Positions 11,500-23,318 of a stretch of DNA of 64,000 nucleotides are shown here, piece after piece; within the stretch, counting starts at the first letter, position 1; the number at the start of each line of letters is the position of its first letter. This DNA is from Echinometra lucunter (lineage: Eukaryota; Echinodermata; Echinoidea; Camarodonta; Echinometridae), in contig CM057171.1 in assembly GCA_029962745.1 (NCBI GenBank), positions 18,627,633-18,691,632 on the forward strand. The letters are read 5' to 3'. The notes beneath the pieces were generated by a model. That model was given only the letters and a program-made list of their open reading frames with translations. It was not told the origin of the DNA and did no database searches. The translations under genes and the position numbers were made by a program.

Positions 11500-11996
11500 T
11501 TAAAGGCATTGATTAACATTGTTATAATTTCGAAAAATTATGATTTTATTACTTGAAATGGGATAAACATAAGGGTTGTAGTGTAAAAATACCAGTCTGA
11601 AATTTTCAAAGTATAATATTCCCAGGAAGTATTTTTAAATATTAGAAATGTGAACTAGTGTTTGAAAAATATGTAAGGGTCGGTTGCATAGACTAGATGT
11701 AAGGAGTGTGCATGCGCGCATGGCTCACTGGACAGTACTGTGTGTATTGGCGTATCACGCAGAGGGGGCACTTAACCTTTTTTTTTTAAACTCGAGCAAA
11801 ACAGTCCTCTTATTTATTTTCTCTGAGACGAAAAAAATAACAAAATTGCGGTTAGCGTCTTACTAACGGTTTTTCATTCCAAATTATGGTTGGTTTCAGG
11901 GTTTTTGAGTACAAATACAAGTACTCATACACATGTTTCATCTTAGTTTGAGAAATTTTTAAATTGGCTGCTCACAAAGTTTGCAAATGCCTTTAA
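11500..11996 (-). mobile_element. ~490-bp MITE, TTAAAGGCATTGG family, copy 2
   Basis: TTAAAGGCATTGATTAAC at the left, ATGCCTTTAA at the right. Same orientation as copy 1. More diverged inside, with a T run replacing part of the CpG-rich middle. Confidence 0.85.
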
Positions 11997-12322
11997 TTGA
12001 TCACCACATGGAAATAAAAATCCCTTGGTGATGTAATGATTTTGTGGTATGAACTTATGTGACCTTGGACCACTTTCAAATTTCCCAATGGTTTTAACTG
12101 TTGTGCATCCCCCCAAACTTCTAATTTTGCAGTTTCTTGAATGACACGATGAATGATGCCAAGTAATTATCATGTGCACCATCATGTGAAGTATGAATAT
12201 AGGGAAGTGGTTTTTGACAAGCTAATAATATCTGTCCGCATCTATTCTCAATTTCATCCCACTCAATAACCAAGAACATTCCAACAGTAGGACGCCTTTC
12301 ACATCAATACCTCGTCCGTCTT

Positions 12323-12415
12323 TTAACCCATCGAGCACTATTTGATTTCAGCATAACTTGCATTTTCCATAGACCCTATCATGAGTTATCTTGAGCTTAA
12401 TGTTCAGTGGGTTAA
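12323..12415 (-). repeat. Micro-element E, copy 2
   Basis: Minus copy: TTAACCCATCGAGCACTATT, TGATTTCAGCATAAC, TTTTCCATAGACC and AGTGGGTTAA. Confidence 0.65.
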
Positions 12416-12571
12416 AGCATTTTTTCTTTCTGAGAAATCTCAGAGTTTTTAATAGCATTCATGTCCCACTTTTGAAGACCTTCACACCCATGCCTGTCTA
12501 TATTTATAACCGTTTTTGTTTCTTCTGAGAAATCTTCTCTGAGTGGCATCAATGGCATATCATCCAGTTCA

Positions 12572-12717
12572 GGGCCCCGTTTCATAAAACTTGTTATCAG
12601 TAACGACTGCCACATTTCCGTGACAAAGTTGCTCGCAGCCTATCGGATGCAAGGATTTCAGTAGCTTTTAACAGTTGTTGCAACTTGCTATTGATAACAT
12701 TTTAATGAAACAGGCCG
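12572..12717 (-). mobile_element. MITE, GTTTCATAAA family, copy 2
   Basis: GGGCCCCGTTTCATAAAACT at the left and TTTAATGAAACAGGCC at the right. The core is on the minus strand (GGATGCAAGGATTTCAGTAG) and its CCAAT-like word is changed to CCTATCGG. Confidence 0.82.
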
Positions 12718-13178
12718 GGTGCGACTTTATTTCTCGCTCCCGAAATTTCTGGCTGAGGATCTCTCTCCAAGGGTTGATGGCTCACTGGGAGACGGTTATG
12801 ACGTCAATCAGGGATTGAAGTTTGAACAGTGCTAGTGAATACTTGGAAGGAATGGTCGCAGATGACCTCACAACTTCACAATGGGCGGTATATCATGTGT
12901 ACTTCTCAAATCCTATTGTGCAGCCTGACTTAGGCTAGTCTTGTTGTTGCAGCTTATTTTGCGTCACCTACAAATTGGTGGTAGAGTTGCGTCATTAGGT
13001 GAGGATTTGAATTAGAAATCTGGCAATTCTTACCTGTTAGAATATGTAGACCCCTGTGTCTTCATTTTGTTTTTGTGGTATAGTATGATCTTTTCCTGGA
13101 TATTTGTTGCTTTGATTGAACCTTTTTCCGATAAACTTTTACCTTTCCTGTATTCTTCCAGATTTCATTGACCTCCTT
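12718..13178. other. Gene-free stretch
   Basis: No gene recognised. Slightly richer in CpG near 12718-12900. Confidence 0.4.
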
Positions 13179-13269
13179 TTACCCATTGAAGACTATAGCC
13201 AGAGATAAGTCAAGAGGGGTGTGTGGAAATTGCAATTATAATGAAATCAAATTGTGCTCAATAGGTTGA
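13179..13269 (+). repeat. Micro-element E, copy 3
   Basis: TTACCCATTGAAGACTATAG, GATAAGTC, ATGAAATCAAATTGTGCTCA and AGGTTGAA. Confidence 0.55.
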
Positions 13270-14097
13270 ATGCAGAGCATTCATTTTTTTTTTTTTGGGG
13301 GGGGGCGACTTTGGTTGCTGTGGTTGATGTATTCTCTTCACCCTTCATTTATTTTGCTTTTGTAGGGCCTATACACTGAGCATTTAAGGGGTTAGATATA
13401 GGAAGATTTCATCATTAGTGTCATATACATGGTCTTTAAAAGATAGAATGAGTGTCTGGCATCTTCATTCATCTCTACCACATGTTAGTTGAGGGTTCAA
13501 GCGCCAAAACAAACTTTGGATGCCTGCAAAGTAGACTACATCCAAACCCAGGAGACAGACAGAAGCTGTGCTGGGTTTCAATTGTCATTATTGAGAAATG
13601 ATTTGGAGAAGTACACAAATGAAATTCTCTGAATGGTTGCGTGCGAGGCACTACAATGACTCCTCACGGCCGAGCGCATCGGCAACGACGTCAAACTAAC
13701 TTTGTGAACGGCATGAAATACCTGTGAGCTGACTAACAGTGTTGTTTCTTCTTGCGTAAAGGACCGGAGACGACGTGCCTGCATGTGGTTGTGATACTGA
13801 TATGTGCATATATCCCCCTCCCCCCTTCGCTGGAAAATGGAACATAGAACTTGATAGTAAGAAGATGTACTATTTTTGTGCCAGTCATTACTTGTCTATT
13901 GTGTCTGTCAGCCGATTTGTCTGACTTAATATGGGAAGCGGAAAATGATTTCTGAGGAAAGCACAACAAACAACGGTGCTTGTGGTTGCAGTGTGACCCT
14001 AGTGATAAAAATTATGACCCTCAGCTCCACCCCTCCCCCATGTAGGACATGGAATAAGGCCAGGAATCGCTAGCAGTTCAAATCATTTCTGTATACT
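13270..14097. other. Gene-free stretch
   Basis: T and G runs at 13283-13308. No coding feature recognised; short frames at 13578-13969 on the minus strand lack any family resemblance. Confidence 0.4.
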
Positions 14098-14270
14098 GGG
14101 GGGTGTTTCATAAAGCTGTTCGTAAGTTACGCACGACTTTACGCACGACTGGAACATGTTCTTGGGTGCTAATCAGATTCTCAATCATTTACGTGTAGCA
14201 CAAGAACATATCACCAGTCGTGCGTAAAATCGTGCGTAACTTACGAACAGCTTTATGAAACACCCCCCCT
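14098..14270. mobile_element. Hairpin MITE with ~54-bp terminal inverted repeats
   Basis: Both ends read GGGGTGTTTCATAAAGCTGT followed by CGTAAGTTACGCACGA and TTACGCACGACTGG, in opposite orientation. The middle has GAACAT / ATGTTC pairing and ATCAGATTCTC. The GTTTCATAAA end links it loosely to the family at 2.3 kb. Confidence 0.88.
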
Positions 14271-14373
14271 GGGCCCATATTCATGAAACCTTCATAGGCC
14301 CAGTTGTCACCTAACTGTGTACTGTGACCTATGTAATTAGTTGACAACTAGCTTAGTAAGGTTTTATGAATAT
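14271..14373. mobile_element. Short MITE with CATATTCATGAAACC ends
   Basis: Left end GCCCATATTCATGAAACCTT and right end AAGGTTTTATGAATATG are inverted repeats. AGTTGTCACC and GTTGACAACT pair inside. It starts directly after the previous element. Confidence 0.65.
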
Positions 14374-14399
14374 GTTTTATTCATCTGTCAGCTTGTTTT

Positions 14400-14730
14400 A
14401 CTCAATAGGGGAAGTGGAAAACAATAACCAACTCCAACATAATTGTTTTAATATTGATTACATGACAACATCCCATTATGTCATTTGGTGGCAAAGGGGG
14501 TGGGGGGTAAGAGGGCTCTGGTGTCGGGGGGGGGGGTGGTTTGCTGATTTGAATGAATGAAGTGCAACTGAAACAGAAAATGACTACCAACCAAAGCATA
14601 ATATATGAATATTGAATGGATGACATTGACAACATTCCATTCTGTTATATAATGGTATACTGTTGGTGTGGGGTGGGGGGGGGGGAGAGGGCTGTGGTGG
14701 AGGAGGGGAGCACTGGACTTTGGTGGTTGA
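14400..14730 (+). repeat. Diverged tandem duplication (~165 bp) with G runs
   Basis: ACAACATCCCATTATGTCAT at 14466 corresponds to ACAACATTCCATTCTGTTAT at 14629. Each is followed by a G-rich stretch with AGAGGGCT and runs of ten or more G. Confidence 0.65.
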
Positions 14731-15055
14731 AGAAATGTGAGAAAATGCAGAGCCACTGAGTGAGGGAAGGTTTGGAGGAGAATCATATTAAAGCCTGGTC
14801 AGTGAAAAGTGACATAGATCTCTTTATGAATTAGTTTTAGTAGACAACCAGGGCAACTTGAGGAATCCACATCACTACAAGCATTGCTTTTTTGTGGATT
14901 TCTCTTTTCCAATATCATTTTTTTTTCTTTTAATACACTATGTCAAGCAGACATTTAATTTGTTTTTTATGTGAATTAGAGGAAAAAATGTTGTATGTTT
15001 GTTTATTTACGATATTTCTGCTTAAAAGAAGAAAAAAAAATTATTATTATGTCTT
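14731..15055. other. Gene-free stretch
   Basis: AT-rich, T and A runs. It may be the body of the LINE or SINE whose tail follows. Confidence 0.4.
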
Positions 15056-15101
15056 GTGTTATATTGGAAATAAAACCTGAACTTGAACTTGAACTTGAAC
15101 T
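15056..15101 (+). repeat. Retroelement 3' tail with (ACTTGA)n
   Basis: TTGGAAATAAAACCTGAACT then tandem ACTTGA units. An AATAAA just before a simple repeat is typical of LINE 3' ends. Confidence 0.5.
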
Positions 15102-17148
15102 AAATATTATCAAAATTGAACTCCTTCACTGACACATTGTGCACTTGACAAAAATACAAATAAATTCCTTGAAACATATCGGTACTTCTGTTGCAAGCCT
15201 TCCGTTTCAAAATAGGTCAGATTCCCTCTGTAACAAACTGATCAGGTTCTTTATTTTCTGTATGTTTTGGCTTCCCCTTTTCATTTATATCTCTCCATCA
15301 CACTCTATCTTTCTTTTTCTTTCTTATTCTCTTTGTTTTGTCTTTCATTCCTTTATTTTTTCCCCCTTTATTTGCCCTATGATTATGGTTACAAGTGCCG
15401 CAATATTTGTGAATCGTCAGGAGTCGTTAAATTTCATTTGATCAGAAATGTTGGACACTTCCATCTATAACATTTTGAAATACTTTTTTTTCATAATTTC
15501 ATCTTGAAATACAATGAAGCAACCAGAGGTAAAAGTTTGTGGAACAGTCTGGGGTAGCCCCTCAAACTCTGCAAAGTGTGATCGTGGCAAAGTGTGATCG
15601 TGGCACAGTGACCGTTACTCAATCTGCCAATGGGAAATGCCACTCTTGTAACATCCTTAAATGTTTGTTTGTTTTAAATTCCTGTACTTGGCAACCTAAT
15701 CATTATGAAGGAACTGGGAATGTTGTATGTACCAGGTGTTGTGACGTACAACTTTTCCTGTTCTACTTTTAGAAAGGAAGAGTCTCAGAAAGTCCATAGC
15801 TTTCTTGGGAAAACGTTGTCATTGAAGAATATGTAGGTAGGTCAAAACAAACTAGCATGTTTTGTTGATTTTCCCTTGGATATTGGCAAAATTAAGATTG
15901 CAGGAAGGATATGAATGAACTATGAATCAAATATGATTTGCATTTTGTTGCATGTCACACATTAGTGTACATGTAAATCCCACAGGATGGGGGGGGGGGG
16001 GGTGTGGATCCGATGGAGGGTATGTATCCCTCATCTTTCAGAGGGCGAGGTACAAATATATCCCTACTTTTCAAGGAAGAAATAATATTTCAATTAATCA
16101 CTGAAAATGTTCATAAATCTAAGATAAACGACAAATATAGTGATGAAATTTCTGTTTGAAATGCTATTAAAAACCTGACATACGATTAGAAGGTCCTTAT
16201 ATTGAGTGTGTATGTGGGTGGTTGAGGAGATGCGTGTATTCGTGTGTGAGTCTGTGCTAGAAATTTCAGAAAAAGATTTCATTTATTCTGTAAAAAATTT
16301 TACAGAGGCAAAATTGTTGTCGAAAGGATATAAAAAAAGAAGGACAGGAATTAGATAAGAAAAAGAGTGTAGAAAGAGGGACAATAGGGAAAATAGGTAG
16401 AGAGGGAGAGATAGAAGGATAGAAATATATCAAATTTTACAAAGGAAATATGATTTATTGTTAAGATTAAAAAGTTTTTAAAAATAAGAAAAAAAACAAC
16501 TTTGCCTCCCAAAGAGGTATTTAAGAGAGAGAAATAGAAAGATAGAAAGATGTAAAATGTTTATACAACATGTGCAAAGAAGCAGTTATTAATTGCTCAA
16601 AGTTTAACAATTTTCTTTGAAAAATCAAAATCAAACAACTGTCTCTCCCAAAGTCACCACATCCTTCTTTCCTGTATGGTTGCAGTAGCCCATGCGACAG
16701 AAAGACACACCACTACACTCCAGTGCCCAAACCTCGATCCCCAACTTGAAATATCAATATTCGTACAAGTGGTAATTATCACAGATGGTGAGAGCGGCCT
16801 ACATCCAGCGGAAGTTGACATTGTGTGAGAAGACAAACATTTGCTTTGGTGAACGCCGGGTGCGAGCGAGCTGCCCTCTCGTCCTCATACGTACGTCTAT
16901 TCTTATCGCCATGGCAACCGGACGTAATGAGCCTGGGTGTTAGGATGACTCATACTTCTTTATTGGTGTCAAACTTTTTTTATGATGGATGTTGGCTGCC
17001 ATTTTTCTTTTCTTCCTCCAGAGCCCAGGTTCTAAAGGTCGATTATTTTATGATAATGTTCCAGACCGACACCAGGTGTTAAAAGAATAAATATGGTATA
17101 CATAAATAAGTGGTACACAGACATGTAGGCAGTTACTGTACCAGTACA
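15102..17148. other. Gene-free stretch
   Basis: Pyrimidine-rich patch at 15250-15370; a 15-base repeat AAAGTGTGATCGTGG at 15577-15605; a G run near 15988-16002; purine-rich GATAGAAAGA tract at 16320-16550. A CpG-bearing patch at 16795-16930 (GGGTGCGAGCGAGC) has no recognisable product. Confidence 0.45.
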
Positions 17149-17610
17149 TTGGAAAAGAACATACATTTTATTATCTGGATAGCTTACTAGTATTTTTAGT
17201 CCAGATAAGGTGGGGGAAATAGACTATGACATCTGCTGTTATTTCATCAGGGTCTAAATATAGTTGCAGAAAGTAGTTTAGAGTGATAATATGACAAAAA
17301 AATAGTCCATTCTGAATTTTTAATACTCTGTCGTGTTTTTGTGATACTCAGGGAGTACAAAGCATACAAGTTGGAAAAGAAACACATCAGTATACAGTTA
17401 ATGATAATTGTCTGGTTAGAATAATTATATTTCCAGATGAGGTATGTTGCAAACATAATTGATATCAGTACTTGATTTTATTATGGCCTAAATTTAGTCA
17501 CAGGAAATGTTATTTTATGACAGAAATAGTCTGCAATGACTACTGTAATTCTAAACATTATGATTTCCCATGTTATGTATTCCAGCATTCTGTTATCTAC
17601 TAAAATGTTG
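17149..17610 (+). repeat. Old tandem duplication, ~225-bp unit
   Basis: GGAAAAGAA, TCCAGAT(A/G)AGGT, TTATTTCAT/TTTTATTATGG, GG(T/C)CTAAAT(A/T)TAGT and ATATGACA/TTATGACA-AAATAGTC repeat in the same order. Well diverged. Confidence 0.5.
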
Positions 17611-17937
17611 GGAAAAAAAGATCTATTCGATATTGGAGTAATGGTTTTATACTGACTGGTGACTGCATGATAAAATGAAAAGTTAGCAGAATCATAGCAC
17701 TGCTTTTTATTTACATATATAGTTGCTCCTCAAAACACTTGATACGGTTCTGTTAATTTATACCTACTGTTATGAAATACAGTCCTGTTAATTTGCTCTG
17801 ATATATCATTGTTGCAGACATGCTACTGGCATTGATAGATTCAGTGAAGTTGAACCTCTTCCAGTCATTTTGAAGAATGTGTTCTGTAGGTTTGATGAAA
17901 AACTATGTTTAGTGTTCTCATGAGAGCTTATCATTAC

Positions 17938-18354
17938 TTAACCCATTTGTGACACAGGGTCCACATTATGTGGTTTGATTTAATAACTCTTGATGCAGAG
18001 CCCTAAAAATCATACCAAATACATGAGCAGAAAGAGCAAAAAATTCTTCACAAACTGTACCCATTTTCGTTGCGTCAATATTTGTTGTTTGATGCTGAAA
18101 TTTTTTTAAAGGAAAATAAGCATTAAAATCCTTAAATCGGCAATGCGATGAAAATGTTAAATTTACCATTTTTCCCTGCAAATCGGCAACTTTATGACTT
18201 CTCATCATACATTTAGTCAATTTATATCGATTTCAGATACATGATGTTTTATAAGAAAAATGTAGGAATAAAAGAAAAATTTTGGTGTTGCCAATTTGAA
18301 GAATAAAAGCTGATCAAATTAGGCTTTAAATAATTCCTGTCACGAATGGGTTAA
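17938..18354 (-). mobile_element. ~415-bp piggyBac-like MITE, copy 1
   Basis: Ends TTAACCCATTTGTGACA and TGTCACGAATGGGTTAA. TTAA is the piggyBac target duplication and CCC...GGG its usual terminal bases. The interior matches two neighbours. An internal frame (SHCRFKDFNAYFPLKKFQHQ) is shared by all three copies but is too short for a transposase. Confidence 0.85.
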
Positions 18355-18490
18355 AATAGAATCGTGAGACATGCTATATTTCTCTAATTTCAGTTTAGTA
18401 TGTGTGTTTTTTACACAATTCTCAGACTCTGCATTACCAAATATCTTTTCACTTTCAGTTTGACTGAATTCTTCCAACCTTGATAATCTG

Positions 18491-18906
18491 TTAACCCATT
18501 CGTGACAGGAATTATTTAAAGCCTAATTTGATCAGCTTTTATTCTTCAAATTGGCAACACCAACATTTTTATTTTATTGCTACATTTTTCTTATAAGATG
18601 TCATGTATCTGAAATGAATATAAATTGACAGAAATTATGATGAGAAGTTAAAAAGTTGCCAATTTGCAGGCGAAAACGGTGGTTTTAAACTTTCTATCAC
18701 ATTGCCAATTTAAGGATTTCAATACTTATTTTCCTTTAAAAAATTTTCAGCATCAAACAAAGAATATTGACGCAACCAAAATGGGCCCAGTTTTTGTAGA
18801 ATTTTTTGCTCTTTCTGCTCATGTATTTGGTATGATTTTTAGGGCTTCACATCACAAGATATTAGGCCAAACCACAAAATGTGGACCTCTGTCATGAATG
18901 GGTTAA
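18491..18906 (+). mobile_element. ~415-bp piggyBac-like MITE, copy 2 (inverted)
   Basis: TTAACCCATTCGTGACAGGA to GTCATGAATGGGTTAA, in the opposite orientation to copies 1 and 3. Shares AATTATTTAAAGCC and GATCAGCTTTTATTCTTCAA. Confidence 0.85.
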
Positions 18907-19736
18907 TTACTGTCTTGAATATTTCATTGATTAGAAATCTCTGTAGCAATAATGAAAGATGATTCAAAGGAATTACCATGTCATGAATTATATGTCACAT
19001 CTTTTTGGGGTGTTCTTTTTATAGAAGAAAGAGACATAAAACCCATCCTTTAAATTAAATGTGTAGAGCCTGAAAAAAGAAAATCATTACCGTACAATCA
19101 TGCAGTCATCATATCATCAGCTCTTTGACGAGAAGCAAACGTAGATTAAAATCTGCTCGGCGTTATGCTTGAAAATCACATGTATTGCCATCATCGACAC
19201 CTATTTGTCATTTTCCCTTTGCGATCAGAAAATAAAACAAGCGCACGCTTGCCGTCAAGCCCCCGTATCTTGATGGCCCTAATCTGTTCGCAGATCCCCA
19301 AAAAGGTGATTAACAGCCAATACTAAGGATATGATTATTTTGCGATGATTTGGTAGATTAGGAGCGTTCTAAACTTGGCAGTATGCCTCATACGGTAAAT
19401 TTGGCTCCTCGCTATGTTTTCTCTTTCCCTTCTTGAAAGCTTCGATCTAACAGTGTGGCTGCAAAGTCATGCGTTGGTGTGTCATATTAGCTGGAAAACC
19501 ATTATTCATGATCCATACCTATATTTCAAATATGGAAACCCCCCCCCCCCCCACTACCACCACCATAGAATTTAAAAAAAAAAGAATATTCATGAAGCCA
19601 GAACCTTTTATAAAATATGAAATGAAAATTTTGTGAAAGGACACGACCTGTCTTTTTTTAAAAGGATTTCTTCGAATGTTGATCAGATTCAGGGATAGGG
19701 TCAAAGGTCACCTTCTACTTCAAGAGGAAAATGTTA
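18907..19736. other. Gene-free stretch between MITE copies
   Basis: The part at 19130-19500 is less AT-rich and looks unique, with CpG words (GCGCACGCTTGCCG). A C run of about 15 is at 19540. No reading frame of note. Confidence 0.4.
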
Positions 19737-20149
19737 TTAACCCATTTGTGACAGAGGTCCACATTTTGTGGTTTGGCCTAATATCTTTTGATGCAGAGCC
19801 CTAAAAATAATACCAAATACATGAGCAGAAAGAGCAAAAAATTCTACACAAACTGTGCCCATTTGGGTTGCGTCAATATTTGTTTGATGCTGAAAATTCT
19901 TTAAAGGAAAATAAGCATTAAAATCCTTAAATTGGCAATGTGATAGAAAGTTTAAAATCACTGTTTTCCCCTGCAATTTGGCAAATTTTTGACTTCTCAT
20001 CATAGTTTCTGTCAATTTATATTCATTTCAGATACATGACGTTTTATAAGAAAAATGCAGCAATAAAATAAAAATGTTGGTGTTGCCAATTTGAAGAATA
20101 AAAGCTGATCAAATTAGGCTTTAAATAATTCCTGTCACGAATGGGTTAA
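19737..20149 (-). mobile_element. ~415-bp piggyBac-like MITE, copy 3
   Basis: TTAACCCATTTGTGACAGAG to CCTGTCACGAATGGGTTAA. Same orientation as copy 1 and very similar over the whole length. Confidence 0.87.
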
Positions 20150-20840
20150 TAATGAGAACATTCATCTTTGGAGGGAAAGAAGGGATGAGAAAGAATTAGG
20201 GTACACAGCAGAAAGGAGACAGAGAGACAGAAAAGGCAAGAAACTGAATATTTATTTGGGAGTGAAAAAGCAGAGTTAGAAAGAGGTAGCAAAAAGACAG
20301 GGAGAGAGAGAGAGAGAGAGAGAGAGAAGATAGATAAACAGGATGGAATGTAAGTCAGACAAAAATGAAAATATTAATTGAAAATATGAATCATTGCTGA
20401 CAGAATGGACGAGGAAAAAAATACTCTGCGTAAAAGAAATCAGAAGTGTTATTATTTGTGTTAAAAGCATGAAAAAAAAGAGCTGAGAATGAATGTGAAG
20501 AGGGGGAAAAAAAATAAGGAGAAATGCAAGGCCCCACTTTCATTTCAACAGAAATCAATCACATTCGGAATCATGTTTGTAACATTCAAAATGTCATGAG
20601 CCGTCTGCGGTCTGATCGAGAGGAAGTATTGGCCCTTCATTACTCACTCGTATAAATCTTTGAATTTTAGTGTCTTCCATCGATGTTCTCAATTCCCCGC
20701 AAAGTTGTTGGCACTTCCTGGCAATCTCGAGTCACGTCTTCATAAAATTTGCTCAGGGTGAGAGCAGGAGAGGGATGAACGATGCGATAACCTTTTGCAA
20801 ACTGTAGCCATTCACGTAGATTCATACAGAGAGAGAGAAA
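20150..20840. other. Purine-rich stretch with (GA)n
   Basis: A (GA)n microsatellite at 20301-20328 lies within a longer A/G-rich region (20160-20520). Unique sequence with scattered CpG follows from 20540. Confidence 0.55.
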
Positions 20841-20844
20841 CTAG

Positions 20845-22015
20845 TGCTGTAGTCAAACGTTTATCCGTCCGGTAAACGACCGCCCATGCCACTAACTGTT
20901 TTCAATTCGACGGTTTCGGATAAACGGGGATTTACTGTCAGCCAGGGATTACACATTGTTTGTGTAGCTACGTGTAATATTTGAAGTTTTTCTGACTTAA
21001 TTGTCATCATAAATCAACTCCAAGACTTACGATCTGTGTCTTTACTAGTGATCTTTCTTAACGCAAAGTTCTTTAACTACGTCAGCTAACCATTGATAAG
21101 CTCACCGAAAGATTGGTCCCTCATGTCACTCGGACGTCGTGGCGCGCACGGGGGTGATGCAGCACCTCCGTACTGTATTTCAAACACGTATGCGCGTCTC
21201 TCATTGCCCCTGCACAAGCGATACACTCGGATGTAAGTAACGTAACGCGCACTTGTTTACTGGCTCGCGATCGCCCTCCAACACGAAAATATGTGCATTC
21301 CGCACAAAGTACCATGAGCAGAGCTTTCGAAGCCAATTTGAAGATCGGGAATCGCCCATAGAGATCGCCTCATTAATCATTGATATGTCCTATCGGTACA
21401 TGTACTTTCGATGTGCAGCAAAAGTACATACTCTTTAAATTGAGTATTAAAAATGATCGATACCTTCAGCATGTATAAAAGACTAGCTCCGCGAGAGAAA
21501 ATGCTGTACTAGTCTATGGGATTTCATCTTTGCAACTTTTCACTGACAACTGAAATAAGCAACAATTTCGTAGTGCCGTTACCACAGCACTAGAAAAACG
21601 TTCGCTAACCGTTACACCATGTACGTTCGCTGGTGTCTTCAGCTATGTGTAGAAAACGAACACGAATACGGCGCAGCGAATTATAGCGCAATACAATCGC
21701 AGTGAAAGCCAAATAGATCTATACATGAGCTCTCTCGCACGGTATTTTGTAAGTACAATTACTAAAGTTTACAACCTAAATAAATAAGTTGTTTATTTAT
21801 TTTTTCTGCCGGGATACGGTCTCAATTGATTGATACTGGAACCGTCTCGGGGCCTGAGGCCGCCGGGATTTAATCCCGATCCCAGACCGGCTGACAGCAC
21901 TACTTTCAATAGGCGGCAACTTTGGCAAAGGTGTGATGTTTTCGTTTATCCGAAAACCGTTCGGTTTTGACTCCCCGTTAAACGGAATTGAAAATAACCG
22001 TGATGTTACAGCACA
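20845..22015. repeat. CpG-richer segment bounded by related CGTTTATCCG ends
   Basis: Left end has CGTTTATCCGTCCGG, CGACGGTTTCGGATAAACG and TTTCAATT. The right end has CGTTTATCCGAAAACCG, CGTTAAACGG and AATTGAAAATAACC, in inverted order. GCTGTCAGCC/GGCTGACAGC also pair. Either a transposon about 1.2 kb long or two solo ends. The inside is clearly richer in CpG than the rest of the window. A 136-codon minus-strand frame (22207-21797) has no recognised family. Confidence 0.4.
21474..21481 (+). promoter_or_regulatory. Candidate TATA box
   Basis: TATAAAAG followed about 30 bases on by unique sequence, within the CpG-richer segment. A GTAAGT donor-like site is at 21749, so a non-coding first exon of about 240 bases could be drawn. 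There is no direct evidence of transcription. Confidence 0.25.
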
Positions 22016-22835
22016 AAGAGAAACATTTGTAGAATCGTCGGAGATATTCATTTTATCCATGTATTGTTCAGAGCAAACAGGAATCCTTTTATTTTGTCTT
22101 GTAGTCATTTTAGTGACTATATATTTTTCAAAATAGATAAGAAGCATAGTCTGTTTTCCTTCAAATTTATGATGGCTTGAGTTTGTGTGGAGGGGAAAAG
22201 ATGGCATTGTAGATATTATAGGAATTAGAGAAATGATAGAGATGCAGAAGGAATGGTAAGAAGAGAATTGGAAAATGGTTCACAAAATTTCCAAAAGGGA
22301 GAGGGAAAGAGAGAATGATTCAGAGAACACTCCCAAACTGAAAAAGGAAGATAAGAAGACATCAGATATCTATCAGAACTTGGGTTTAAATTGTATATTT
22401 TCAGCCTTCTGTTATAAATCACAGTGCATTCCACAAAATGAAACACAGACATTCAAAAACAACATGTGTACAGTCAATAATTATTTCTATCAATGCAGTA
22501 CCATGACATTAAAAAAGGACATTTAAAGGATACTATGAACAATAAATAGATGATACGCTATAGCTAGACAATATACTATTTGATGTGCCACATCAAGCAC
22601 TTTAAAACTCATTGGCTAGTTGCCAATCTGTTGTATACTAGGACTTGCGATTGATCGCGATTGGTCCAATTTGTTATTGTTTTGAAATATATTGGTAAGA
22701 TATTGATCGAACACAGTACATAATTTGCTTTGATATGCCCAATGTTTATTTACCTTAACCTAATTTGTAGTAGGGTAAGAGGAGTTGTGGACTTTCATCT
22801 GTATACTGTGTTTGCTGATCTACATATTCACTTGT
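22016..22835. other. Gene-free stretch
   Basis: AT-rich; a purine-rich GAGAGGGAAAGAGAGA patch near 22295. No gene recognised. Confidence 0.4.
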
Positions 22836-23318
22836 TTAAAGGGGGTACCCAATGCTGAAACAATGTTAGTTCATTTAAAAGAGCATGATTTTATTAGCAG
22901 AAAAGCATCTGCCTAAAATTTTTTTAAAGCTCACGTTGCCAATGAAACCCCCAAATGTGGTAAGATTTCAGGATATTTTTGACCCCTCAGCTGTGACCCA
23001 GTTTCAACTGGGTACCCACTTTGACGTCAAAATGACGTCAAAGTGGGTACCTTGTCGCGCAATTCTAGCAAAATGCGCGCTAGGTATAATACATATTGTA
23101 CAGTCCAGCGCGCAGCACAACTGCAATACGCGAAGCTGGGTACCCATTTTTACGTCATACCTCATACTCAAATTTTTTGGTCAACTCTTGACTTTTTATT
23201 AGAAAATTAGCCAAAATGCACTGATTTCGATTGAAAATCATCAAATTTTTATTGTTATTCTTCTTAGAATTCTATTCTCGATCATATATCAAAAACATTT
23301 TTACCATTGTGTAATCAC
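22836..23318. mobile_element. Probable MITE containing the CRE palindrome
   Basis: It begins TTTAAAGGGGGTACCC, resembling the TTTAAAGG end of the element that follows. GGTACCC is used three more times inside. The right end is not clearly defined. Confidence 0.35.
23006..23051. promoter_or_regulatory. Perfect 19-bp-arm palindrome with two CRE sites
   Basis: Arms GGTACCCACTTTGACGTCA (23011-23029) and its exact complement (23033-23051) enclose AAA. Each arm ends in TGACGTCA, the CREB/ATF consensus, starting at 23022 and 23033 and thus 11 bp apart. A third related word, GGGTACCCATTTTTACGTCA, is at 23138-23157, so this is probably part of a repeat. Confidence 0.6.

Noticed and set aside
21797..22207. 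136-codon minus-strand frame with Arg/Ser/Pro-rich end.
   Set aside because: Not called as a gene: no family recognised, no clear splice or promoter signal, and it overlaps the right end of a possible repeat. Kept only as a note.
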